Part shown: positions 35,139-43,512 of the stretch, piece after piece
Layout: every line of letters starts with the position of its first letter
Position numbering within the stretch: position 1 is the first letter of the stretch
DNA from: Ktedonobacter robiniae
Lineage (GTDB): Bacteria; Chloroflexota; Ktedonobacteria; Ktedonobacterales; Ktedonobacteraceae
Direction: 5' to 3'
DNA length: 64,000 nt
Assembly (NCBI RefSeq): GCF_016587375.1
Contig: NZ_BNJG01000004.1
Location: 248,001 to 312,000, forward strand
Notes under the pieces: model-generated
What the model saw: the letters and a program-made list of their open reading frames with translations, nothing else
The model's database searches: none
What the model was told of the DNA's origin: nothing
Made by a program: the position numbers and the translations under genes

Positions 35139-36140
35139 ATGTCGCTTAAGACGTTTGATCTGGTCAGGTGGAACATCATCAGTATTGTGCTTGGAGGGAG
35201 CATCTGGGTACTGCTCGTGCTGGGCGCCTGGTTTCGTTGGATTATCCTCAACGAACTGGAGCTTTTGCTTTTGCTGGCTCTCTTCGTCATTACGCCGTTG
35301 ACGGTTCCACTCGTGTCGCTCCCTAGACAATCCCGCCAATTTTATCAGCTCTCTTCCCTGATTCTGTTCTTACAGCCCTTTGCCGCGCTTATGGGTGGGG
35401 TTTCCTTTCTGCTAGCTACCGGTCCACTCGCCGCCGCATTCGCCGCCATATGGCTACTGTTTACTGGCCTTCTCACGCTGCTGGGTCTGGTCCGGCTTTT
35501 CCAGGCAAGAAGAACGCTCCCTGATATCTGCCTGGCAGCGGCACTCCTCTATCTGCCAATTGGCAGCACATGGATGGTGTTGGCGCGTTTGGGACTTCAG
35601 CCGCTGGGTTTCGGCGTGCATACCGACTTGCTCACGGCTGTTCACTTTCACTTTATTGCCATGGCGGCTCTGATCATCACGGGCCTTACAGGTCAGATTA
35701 TACAAACGACAGCATATACGCTTTCTCGTATGACCTATCGAGTTGCGGCTCTTGGTGTCCTTATCAATCCAATCCTGGTGGCTATAGGGCTGACTCTTGC
35801 CCAGGTTACAAAACTGCACTTCCTGGATACTGCTCCTGCCGACCTTTTAGCCCTGAGCCTGATCCTGATCGCGCTGCTAGGGCTGCGTTTCATTGTACCT
35901 ACGACCACCTCCCTTTTGGCACAAGTACTCTTCCTATTTTCATATACGGCGGTGTTCTTCACCATGTTGTTTGCCGCCGCCTATGCACTGGGAGTTGCGA
36001 CCGGAGCCCGGACCATCACCATCTCCCAAATGATTCTGATCCATGGACTGGAGAACGCCCTGGTCTTTGGCTTCTGTGGCTTGCTTGGCTGGAGACTTAG
36101 AGCGAGACAGGACAGCAAGAGAGGTGAGGAATGCGCGTAA
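35139..36140 (+). CDS. YndJ-like polytopic membrane protein
   Basis: 333 residues, about nine membrane helices (for example LELLLLLALFVITPLTVPLV and ADLLALSLILIALLGLRFIV). The central VHFHFIAMAALIITGLTG segment carries the paired histidines I associate with Bacillus YndJ. Role unknown; the histidines could bind metal or heme. The gene ends 10 nt inside the next gene, so the two are translationally coupled, under the apparent control of the divergent TetR regulator. Confidence 0.75.
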   Translation: MSLKTFDLVRWNIISIVLGGSIWVLLVLGAWFRWIILNELELLLLLALFVITPLTVPLVSLPRQSRQFYQLSSLILFLQPFAALMGGVSFLLATGPLAAAFAAIWLLFTGLLTLLGLVRLFQARRTLPDICLAAALLYLPIGSTWMVLARLGLQPLGFGVHTDLLTAVHFHFIAMAALIITGLTGQIIQTTAYTLSRMTYRVAALGVLINPILVAIGLTLAQVTKLHFLDTAPADLLALSLILIALLGLRFIVPTTTSLLAQVLFLFSYTAVFFTMLFAAAYALGVATGARTITISQMILIHGLENALVFGFCGLLGWRLRARQDSKRGEECA

Positions 36141-37036
36141 TCATTACTGGCGGCAGCGGCCTTATTGGGCGCTCGCTTGTGCAACTCCTGGCCACGCAGG
36201 GATATGAGATCATCGTCCTGAGCCGCCGCCCCATACAAACGACTCAGATGTTCTCCCAACAGGGATTAACAAACATCAAAATCATTGGCTGGGATGCGAG
36301 ATCTGCTCAGGGATGGGGGAATTTGATCACCAGCGAGAGCGCTATCGTCAACCTGGCGGGCGCGACTCCGGCGCATTGGCACTGGACGCGGTCGTATCGC
36401 GCACATATCCTGGAGAGTCGTTTGCGCGCTGGAGAGGCTATCATACAGGCAATGGAACGCTATGGACCGCCGAAAGTGTTGGTACAAGCCTCAGCATCAG
36501 GATATTACGGAGATCGCGGGCAGGACCTGCTCACAGAAGCTTGCCTTCCTGGTCAAGGTTTCCGCGCGCAGGTCTGCCAGGAGTGGGAAGCCTCCACGGC
36601 CCTTGCTCAGACCAGGCGCTGTATTGCGCGCACAGGCCTCGTGCTTGATACACACGCGGGTGCCTTTCCTCCGCTTTTGCACTTTGCGCAACTGCTCGGG
36701 AGACGGTTGGGCGATGGACGGCAATGGCTGCCCTGGATTCACAAAGTGGACGTTGCCAGAGCCATCCAGTTCCTCCTTGAACAACAGTCACTCTCTGGCC
36801 CCTTCAATCTATGCGCGCCGGAAGCAGTGACAAATCGAGAGTTGCTTCGCGAGGTACAGCATGTTTTGAAGCGACCCTCCGTGCTTCCTCTGCCAGCTTT
36901 TGCCCTGCGAATCCTGTTAGGGGAGCTATCAACAGTGGTATTGGACAGCCAACACCTTCTCCCCCAACGTCTGACAGAGGCGCAATTCCAGTTCGCGTAT
37001 CCTCAGCTAAAGCAAGCGCTCCACGACCTGCTGTGA
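36131..37036 (+). CDS. TIGR01777-family epimerase (atypical SDR)
   Basis: 301 residues. Rossmann loop ITGGSGLIGRSL at residues 5-16, the family run VNLAGATPAHWHWTRSYRAHILESR, and ASASGYYGDRGQDLLTE with the active-site tyrosine. The C-terminal DUF1731 domain ends QFQFAYPQLKQALHDLL. Similar to E. coli YfcH; probably an NAD(P)-dependent sugar or small-metabolite enzyme, substrate unknown. Overlaps the YndJ-like gene by 10 nt and is followed by a 21-bp hairpin. Confidence 0.92.
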   Translation: MRVIITGGSGLIGRSLVQLLATQGYEIIVLSRRPIQTTQMFSQQGLTNIKIIGWDARSAQGWGNLITSESAIVNLAGATPAHWHWTRSYRAHILESRLRAGEAIIQAMERYGPPKVLVQASASGYYGDRGQDLLTEACLPGQGFRAQVCQEWEASTALAQTRRCIARTGLVLDTHAGAFPPLLHFAQLLGRRLGDGRQWLPWIHKVDVARAIQFLLEQQSLSGPFNLCAPEAVTNRELLREVQHVLKRPSVLPLPAFALRILLGELSTVVLDSQHLLPQRLTEAQFQFAYPQLKQALHDLL

Positions 37037-37052
37037 GGCACCTCAAGGAAAC

Positions 37053-37101
37053 AGAAGATGGGTTGGGCTGAGGTTTCTGGCCTCAGCCCAACCCATCTTC
37101 T
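37053..37101. terminator. 21-bp perfect bidirectional hairpin
   Basis: Arms 37053-37073 (AGAAGATGGGTTGGGCTGAG...) and 37081-37101 are perfect complements around a 7-nt loop, between the convergent epimerase and VWA genes. No T-tract. Confidence 0.85.
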
Positions 37102-37117
37102 CTTGCTAAGATTCGCG

Positions 37118-39295
37118 CTACGAGACGAATTTCTTCTTGCTGTTGAGGTAATCTACCAGCAGATACTCACCGAGATTATCTTTGTCGGCATAGAAGGTAC
37201 GACCGCGGTTGATCTCAGCCATCTGGTTGACGAAGGCCACCATCCAATCATCGTCATAGAGCATGAAGGTGTTGATGGTAATACCGTCGCGCGTGCAGCG
37301 CTGGACCTCCAGCAGGGTCTGCTGCTCCGCGTAGGGGCTAGGGAAGGCGAACTGCCAGCCACCATAGCGTTCCTCATACCAGACGGTCGGGCCGCCATCG
37401 GTAATCATGATGATCTGCTTGTTGACGCCCCGATGCCTGGCAAGCAACTGGCGAGCCAGCATCAGTCCATGCGCCATATTCGTGCCACGATCATTGTCGT
37501 AGCGACTCAACTCCATCAATTCGTTGGACTTGTATTCGCGTGCGACAAACGAGAAGCCTACAATATAGAGGTTATCGCGTGGAAACTGCGAGCGAATAAG
37601 GCTCTCCAGCGCCACCGAAACCTTCTTCGCCGCCTGCTGACAACCGTTATAGACCATGCTCAGGCTCATATCGATCATCAACACCGTTGAAGACTGAGTC
37701 ATAAACTCCGTACGATAGACCTCAAAGTCGTCCTGCTGAAGCGCGAGCGGCGTTCCCGCGCCCTTGCGATTGATGGAGTTCATCAGCGTCTTTTGCAGGT
37801 CGAGCAGGAAGGGGTCGCCAAACTGGTAGGTCTTGCTCTCGTCAGTTCGCTCGCCACCAACCCCGCGGAAGGGGCTGACATGACGGCCAAAGCCATCACG
37901 CTTGAGCTTATTAAAGATGTCCTGCAAGGCCTTCTGACCAATCTTGCGGATACCGCGCGCGGTCAGCTCCCAGCGGTTGCCTTTCTTCTCGATATAGCCC
38001 GCCTCCTCAAGGGTCTTCATCAGTTCCTTGAGCTGCTCTATCGATTGGTACTCGTCATCGCCAAGCAGTTCTTTGACCTTGTCGCTGTCAATGGCTCCCA
38101 GTTCATCAAGGCGCCGCGCCTCCTGTAACTGGTCCTGCAGGCCCTCCATCTGCTGTAGTCGGCCCATCATACGCATGGCCTCGTTCAGAGGCAGGGTTTC
38201 ATTGCCTCTAAAAGGGAAACGCGTCCTGACCTGCTCCATAGGAGCGACCGCCTCCAGGTTTTGCGCCAGTTCGAGCATATCGACGCGGATACGGTCATCA
38301 CCCATGAGTTGATCCATGAGTTGTTGCAGTTCCTGGCGCTGCTCGGGCGAGAGGTTATCCATAATACCCTGCATCGCCGCCTGCTGCATTTGCATCTGCT
38401 CGATGAGATCATCCAGCGAGTTGACTCCAGGGAAGTAGTGTCCGTGCTTCTGCATGAAGGAATCGAAGTCGGGTTCAAGTCCCTGCTGGCGCTCTTGCAG
38501 CATCTTGTTGAGATCGCGAATCATCTCACGCAGATTCGCCACATCTTCCTGGGTCATGTTCTGCAACGACTGCTGCATACCCTGGAAGTATTGCTGCATC
38601 ATCTGCTGCTGCAAGCTTGCCAGTAACTCCTGGAACTGTTCGCGAGCCTGGTCATCCATGAAGTCATACTCGGAGAGCTGCTTGATCTGCCCAGGAATAT
38701 CCTGGGGCAGGCCCTCCAGGTACTCTTGCTTACGCTTGGCGATCATCTCCAGCATCTTGCGCATCTGCTCAGGCGAGAGTTGGTCGCCACCGGCTCCCTC
38801 CTGGCCCGAAGTACCCTCCTGCCCCTGCTGACTCTCCGCTGAAGGAGATTCAGAGCCGGAGCGAGCGGATGGCTGCTGCCCAGAGGGTTGCTGGTTCTCG
38901 CCTCCAGGCTGCGGCTGACCCTGTTGTCCAGGTTGCGGCTCGCCATTTTGTGCATCCAGGCGACGCTGAATGCCTTCACGCTCCAGTTGCTTGATCGCTT
39001 CCAGTTTTTCGCGCAAGTCATCCATCACGCCGGAGGCCATATTGTAGCGATTGAGCTGCTCGCTACGATTCTGGCGCAAGCGCTCCATGATCTCACGCAG
39101 CCCCATGGCCTGCCGCCCATCCTCGTTGCGCACGCCATCTTGCATCAAGCGCCGAAGCGCCTGTTGCAGGTTGCCGTTCTCCATGTAGTCATCGGAGAGC
39201 GCTTTGAGGATATCGTCGGCATCAAGGCCATCGATACGCTGCGAGCCATCCCAGCGGGTATAGCCGTAGCGATTCTTTATAAAGCGTTGAAACAT
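37118..39295 (-). CDS. VWA-domain protein paired with a MoxR-type ATPase
   Basis: 725 residues. Helical N-terminal part (1-115), a Gln/Gly/Pro-rich linker (about 118-175), a long Met/Gln-rich helical region (QMQMQQAAMQGIMDNLSPEQ), then a C-terminal von Willebrand A domain with a complete metal site: D542-M-S-L-S, the RGTN threonine and MITDGGPT. VWA/AAA+ pairs act like chelatase or chaperone machines that insert metals or remodel complexes. No chlorophyll or cobalamin genes are near. AAAGGAT precedes the ATG. It follows the ATPase gene across repeat D. Confidence 0.87.
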   Translation of the reverse strand: MFQRFIKNRYGYTRWDGSQRIDGLDADDILKALSDDYMENGNLQQALRRLMQDGVRNEDGRQAMGLREIMERLRQNRSEQLNRYNMASGVMDDLREKLEAIKQLEREGIQRRLDAQNGEPQPGQQGQPQPGGENQQPSGQQPSARSGSESPSAESQQGQEGTSGQEGAGGDQLSPEQMRKMLEMIAKRKQEYLEGLPQDIPGQIKQLSEYDFMDDQAREQFQELLASLQQQMMQQYFQGMQQSLQNMTQEDVANLREMIRDLNKMLQERQQGLEPDFDSFMQKHGHYFPGVNSLDDLIEQMQMQQAAMQGIMDNLSPEQRQELQQLMDQLMGDDRIRVDMLELAQNLEAVAPMEQVRTRFPFRGNETLPLNEAMRMMGRLQQMEGLQDQLQEARRLDELGAIDSDKVKELLGDDEYQSIEQLKELMKTLEEAGYIEKKGNRWELTARGIRKIGQKALQDIFNKLKRDGFGRHVSPFRGVGGERTDESKTYQFGDPFLLDLQKTLMNSINRKGAGTPLALQQDDFEVYRTEFMTQSSTVLMIDMSLSMVYNGCQQAAKKVSVALESLIRSQFPRDNLYIVGFSFVAREYKSNELMELSRYDNDRGTNMAHGLMLARQLLARHRGVNKQIIMITDGGPTVWYEERYGGWQFAFPSPYAEQQTLLEVQRCTRDGITINTFMLYDDDWMVAFVNQMAEINRGRTFYADKDNLGEYLLVDYLNSKKKFVS

Positions 39296-39314
39296 AGCGC
39301 GTATCCTTTAGTGC

Positions 39315-39393
39315 CTCTCCGGAAACCTGAGCGCGCTTGTCCCCGAATGGGGGAAGCGCTAGTCGCGTGAGCGACGTTGGTTTCCGCATAAAA
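39315..39393 (-). repeat. Intercistronic hairpin repeat, copy D
   Basis: Read on the minus strand it starts TTTTATGCGGAAACC next to the stop codon of the ATPase gene (39395-39397), contains CCCCCATTCGGGGACAAGCG as in copy A, and ends TTTCCGGAGAG just before the next ribosome-binding site. The outer arms are more diverged than in A-C. Confidence 0.75.
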
Positions 39394-39394
39394 G

Positions 39395-40798
39395 TTACCG
39401 GCGATAGCGCACCTTGCCTCTGACCTCATCCTTGTTGAGACGCCGATTCAGGTGCAGCCCTTCGAGAATAAACTCAATGGAGGAGGCGATGCTCGCAGGG
39501 TTGCCGCGTCCATTCAGCTTATCAATAGCCTTACTCAAGCCTCCCACTTTGGAAAGCTGGTTGACGTACTCCATGGACGACATATCATCTCCAACCTGGA
39601 CATTCAGGCCCTTCTCAAAACCCGCCACCAGTTGGTCAAAGTCACGCTGCTCGAAGTATTCGCCGAAGATGTTGAGGATAGCCGAGTTAACGAGTTTCTG
39701 TACAACACGCTCCTCTTTGACATCCCCTACCGCGTCCAGCTCGATCTTGCCACAGGTCGAGGCCAGAATCGCCGAGAGGTCGCTCACACGCGGCACAGCC
39801 GAGCGCTCGTTGAGGCGCAGGGCGCGGCGCACAGCGTTGCTCAGCACGTTCTCAAAGTTTGAGACCGACACGCGCACACTGACACCTGAACGCTGGCTAA
39901 TGTCGTTACTGATGCGCGCCAGTTGTGTGACCTCAGCGATCACTTCCTTCATAAACTTGGGGACAACGATCTCAAGCCCCTCGGTCGGGAAGTGCGTGCT
40001 CTCGGCCTCCATGATATTGATCTCATGCTCAAGTCCGCGGGGATAGTGCGTGCGGATCTCAGAACCGATACGGTCCTTCAACGGCGTAATGATACGCCCA
40101 CGATTGGTATAGTCCTCGGGGTTGGCACTGGCCACCACGTAGACGTCCAGGGGCAGGCGAATTTTGTAGCCGCGAATCTGCACGTCGCGCTCTTCCATGA
40201 TGTTGAGCAGGCCCACCTGAATACGCTCAGCCAGGTCCGGTAGCTCATTAATACAGAAGATACCACGATTGGTACGCGGGATCATGCCATAGTGAATGGT
40301 CAGTTCGTCCGAGAGATAGCGCCCCTCCGCCACACGGATGGGATCAACCTCACCCACCAGGTCAGAGATCGTTATATCTGGAGTCGCCAATTTTTCACCA
40401 TAACGTCGATCACGGGGCAACCAGGCGATCTCTACCTCTTCGCCAGACTGGGCGACTTTATCGCGACAGGCCTTACAAATCGGCTCATAGGGACTATCAT
40501 TTATCTCACATCCCGCGATCACGGGAACCTCGTCATCCAACAGATTCGCCAGGCTACGGGCCATACGCGTCTTGGCCTGTCCTCGCTCACCAAGGAAGAT
40601 GATATCCTGACCTGAAAGGATGGCATTCTCGATTTGGGGAATAACCGTCTCTTCATAGCCAACAATCCCAGGGAACAACTCTTCACCTGCGCGAATCTTG
40701 GCAATCAAGTTTTTGCGCATCTCCTCTTTGACCGAGAGCACCTTGTAGCCACTTGCACGCAACTCTCCAATAGTTCGCGGCCGAGTAGTGATTGACAT
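39395..40798 (-). CDS. MoxR/ChlI-type AAA+ ATPase
   Basis: 467 residues. Walker A variant GERGQAKT (70-77), a short loop with cysteines (AGCEINDSPYEPICKACRDK), Walker B IFCINELPDLAERIQ, sensor stretch YVVASANPEDYTNRGR and arginine region PLKDRIGSEIRTHYPRG. The C-terminal helical lid follows. Expected to form a hexamer that works with the VWA protein encoded next, like magnesium chelatase I and D subunits. Its start faces a 177-nt gap that ends in the 64-bp palindrome, so it has its own promoter. Confidence 0.9.
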   Translation of the reverse strand: MSITTRPRTIGELRASGYKVLSVKEEMRKNLIAKIRAGEELFPGIVGYEETVIPQIENAILSGQDIIFLGERGQAKTRMARSLANLLDDEVPVIAGCEINDSPYEPICKACRDKVAQSGEEVEIAWLPRDRRYGEKLATPDITISDLVGEVDPIRVAEGRYLSDELTIHYGMIPRTNRGIFCINELPDLAERIQVGLLNIMEERDVQIRGYKIRLPLDVYVVASANPEDYTNRGRIITPLKDRIGSEIRTHYPRGLEHEINIMEAESTHFPTEGLEIVVPKFMKEVIAEVTQLARISNDISQRSGVSVRVSVSNFENVLSNAVRRALRLNERSAVPRVSDLSAILASTCGKIELDAVGDVKEERVVQKLVNSAILNIFGEYFEQRDFDQLVAGFEKGLNVQVGDDMSSMEYVNQLSKVGGLSKAIDKLNGRGNPASIASSIEFILEGLHLNRRLNKDEVRGKVRYRR

Positions 40799-40975
40799 TG
40801 AGTTTCTATGCTACCTTTCTTGGGGATTGGCTTCATGTGGACGCATGCGAGCGCGAGAGGAAACAGCATTTGCTCCTGCATGGGCCCCACGATACCAGAC
40901 AGAGGTGGAACCACTATGATTCTACAGCCTGGTACAAGAAAACGCAAGAGACAGGATGTAAGCTCATCTATGTTA

Positions 40976-41039
40976 TTTGTTGTAGATAGAGAAGAATCCC
41001 CTGGCGGCCGCCAGGGGATTCTTCTCTATCTACAACAAA
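40976..41039. terminator. 64-bp perfect palindrome, no loop
   Basis: 32-nt arms 40976-41007 and 41008-41039 are exact complements with the axis in CTGGCGG|CCGCCAG. It begins 3 nt past the stop codon of the kimA-like gene (minus strand) and lies upstream of the ATPase gene. Likely terminator; cruciform or protein-binding roles cannot be excluded. Confidence 0.8.
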
Positions 41040-41042
41040 ACT

Positions 41043-43223
41043 TTAGCGGCCACTCAACTCCGCGATCTCAGCCATGTCGGGGATGCGCGAGGGCAGGTGT
41101 TGGGGCATACTCGTGACCACAATACCCGGACGGAAGAGCAACGCGGCCTTCAGGCGCAAGGCCGTCTGGTTGTGCAGGAAATGCTCCCACCAGTGCGCGA
41201 CCACAAACTCGGGCAGAAGCACGGTGATTGTAAACTCCGGGTAAAGCTCTTTCACCGAATCGATATAATCAAGGATTGGGCGATACAGCGAGCGATACGG
41301 CGACTCGATCACGACCAGCATGGTCTTATCATCACTTGGCAGACGTTTGGCCCAATCCTGCCAGGTAGCACGCACCTTGTCTGTGTCTCCTTCGTCAATC
41401 GAGACATGGACCGCAACCACGTTTTTCGTGATTGAGCGCGCATAGGCGATACTCTGGACCGAGACACGGTCCATAGCTGCAATCGGTACAATAAAGAGAT
41501 GCTTGATCTCCGCCGCGCGTCCAGGTACCGTTGTGGTTCGCTGACGCTCAACGCCATGATAGTGCTTATGAATACTCATAAACATCAGCACCAGGATCGG
41601 GATCAGGATCACGACAACCCACGCGCCCTCTAAGAATTTCGTCCAGGCAATCACAATCGCCACCACAAGCGTGGTACAGGCGCCCAGAGCGTTAATGCTG
41701 ATCTTGCGCTGCCAACCACGTTCCGTCGAGCGCAAGCGCCACCAGTGAATGACCATTCCGCTCTGTGAGAGCGTAAAGGACATGAAGACACCGACAGCAT
41801 ATAGACCGATCAAAGCATCAGTGCTCCCCTTAAAGATTATCAGGAGCGCGCTCGCGAAAATAGCCAGGACAACGATACCCGTTGAGAAGGCCAGGCGATC
41901 ACCACGGAAGGCAAACTGGTGCGGCAAGAAATGATCACGCGCTAGCAAGGATGCCAGGCGGGGGAAGTCAGCATAGCTCGTGTTAGCCGCCAGCACCAGG
42001 ATGAAGAGCACTGACAGTTGGAAGATGGGGAAGAAGAAGGCAAAAGGCCCCTGAAAGACCTTCTGCGCAATCTGGGCGATAACGGTAGGGTTGCCACCAA
42101 CTTGAGGCGTGACACCATAGGCCATAGCCAGCAGGGTGATACCAATAAACAAAATCGCCAGGATACTAGCCATCCAGGTCAGCGTAATGGCTGCGTTTTT
42201 CGTCTCCGGCTTTTTAAAGGCAGGCACGCCATTGGAGATGGCCTCAACACCCGTCATGGCCGAACAGCCCGAGGCAAAGGCCTTGAGGATCAAGAAGATC
42301 GAGACCGGCTCCGTACCTGTTATGCCCGTAGGGGGATGGAAAGCAGCCATAAAAGGTTGATGATCGATGAGATAGGCCTTGAAGAGTCCACCAACGATCA
42401 TGATCACAGCGCTTGCGATAAAGAAGTAGGTGGGGATGGCAAAGACAGAGCCAGACTCACGAATACCGCGCAGGTTCACAATCGTAATCAAGATCACGAG
42501 CGCAACATCGATGGCAACCACATACGGTCCCAGGCCCTGAAAGACCGAGGCAAGGTTCTGAACGCCTGAGGAGACGCTTACCGACACCGTGAGAATATAG
42601 TCAATCAAGAGCGAGGCTGCGGCGACCAGGCCGGGCAGAGTACCCAGGTTATCCTTGGCGACGATATAGGAGCCACCACCACCGGGATAGGCGGGAATCG
42701 TCTGGCGATAAGAGATGGCCACAATGGCCAGTAAGAGCACAATGGCGATGCTGATAGGAAAAACTATACCAGTTGCCATGGCCCCTGCCGCGAGCAAGGC
42801 CACCATACTAGCCTCCGTCGCGTACGCCACCGAAGAGATCGCATCCGAGGAGAGCACTGCCAGAGCTTTAAACTTGGTTAAGCGCTCGTGAGCAGCCTGG
42901 GCATTAGTAAGTGGCGAACCAATTAAGAAGCGCTTGACCCGGTAGGTGACCTGCTCGCGGCCACTTCTGGGGGCCAGTGAGGCTTCCGTCGCCTCCAACA
43001 CGCCATCTCCAACACGCCGGAGTGAGGAATGACTTGGGCGCACAATGCGAATACGCTCATGCCCTGGCAACTTTCCTGGGACCAGTTGCGCACGCGCCAG
43101 AAGTGAGGGATCCTCCTCATTTAGTAATCCATCTTGTTCACCTGATACCTGTGTAGACGATGCCACAGCCGGACCAGCCGGTTCATACTCCTGCGAGGAA
43201 GCCTGAACGTCCTTGTGCTCCAT
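41043..43223 (-). CDS. kimA: KimA-type APC-superfamily potassium transporter
   Basis: 726 residues. After a polar N-terminal tail of about 95 residues comes the hallmark RFLIGSPLTNAQAAHERLTK then FKALAVLSSDAISSVAYATE, about 12 membrane helices (YPGGGGSYIVAKDNLGTLPG in the core) and a cytosolic C-terminal domain (SVQSIAYARSITKNVVAVHV). B. subtilis KimA (YdaO) is a proton-coupled high-affinity K+ importer regulated by c-di-AMP. The location beside kdp supports the K+ role; annotation as a general amino-acid permease is the alternative. AAGGG lies 9 nt before the ATG. The tail is longer than in KimA. Confidence 0.85.
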   Translation of the reverse strand: MEHKDVQASSQEYEPAGPAVASSTQVSGEQDGLLNEEDPSLLARAQLVPGKLPGHERIRIVRPSHSSLRRVGDGVLEATEASLAPRSGREQVTYRVKRFLIGSPLTNAQAAHERLTKFKALAVLSSDAISSVAYATEASMVALLAAGAMATGIVFPISIAIVLLLAIVAISYRQTIPAYPGGGGSYIVAKDNLGTLPGLVAAASLLIDYILTVSVSVSSGVQNLASVFQGLGPYVVAIDVALVILITIVNLRGIRESGSVFAIPTYFFIASAVIMIVGGLFKAYLIDHQPFMAAFHPPTGITGTEPVSIFLILKAFASGCSAMTGVEAISNGVPAFKKPETKNAAITLTWMASILAILFIGITLLAMAYGVTPQVGGNPTVIAQIAQKVFQGPFAFFFPIFQLSVLFILVLAANTSYADFPRLASLLARDHFLPHQFAFRGDRLAFSTGIVVLAIFASALLIIFKGSTDALIGLYAVGVFMSFTLSQSGMVIHWWRLRSTERGWQRKISINALGACTTLVVAIVIAWTKFLEGAWVVVILIPILVLMFMSIHKHYHGVERQRTTTVPGRAAEIKHLFIVPIAAMDRVSVQSIAYARSITKNVVAVHVSIDEGDTDKVRATWQDWAKRLPSDDKTMLVVIESPYRSLYRPILDYIDSVKELYPEFTITVLLPEFVVAHWWEHFLHNQTALRLKAALLFRPGIVVTSMPQHLPSRIPDMAEIAELSGR

Positions 43224-43439
43224 AAATCAAAACCCTTCTCTATGTATATGTACAGGCATAGCGCGCCACTGTGTCTTTCTTAAATGCTTGCCTCATAGCA
43301 TTTATACCTTAGGATACCTAAAGATTGTCTAAAGAAATGAAGAAGAGCGCTAAAAATTTGCTCCTCACTCCCAACGACATGCTCAAAAAAAATACTCAAA
43401 GCACACACAAACTCTCAAAAGCACCTGCCTCACCCCTAC
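43224..43439 (-). other. Leader and promoter region of the kimA-like gene
   Basis: 216 AT-rich bases between the kdp-end hairpin and the kimA-like start. In Firmicutes this place is often taken by a c-di-AMP riboswitch; I could not recognise its conserved core here, but I cannot run a covariance search. Confidence 0.4.
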
Positions 43440-43512
43440 AATTAAGAGCAGAAAAACGCTGGGGTAGAAAGGCCTGTGGCCTTTCTACCCCAGCGTTTTT
43501 CTGCTCTTAATT
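43440..43512. terminator. 35-bp perfect hairpin with a 3-nt loop at the kdp operon end
   Basis: Arms 43440-43474 (AATTAAGAGCAGAAAAACGC...) and 43478-43512 are exact complements around TGT. The stop codon of the kdpD-like gene (43507-43509) lies inside the arm. No T-tract beyond the stem. Confidence 0.87.

Noticed and set aside
43224..43439. Possible c-di-AMP (ydaO) riboswitch before the kimA-like gene
   Set aside because: Expected from Bacillus, but I could not see the conserved core or pseudoknot elements; a covariance search would decide.
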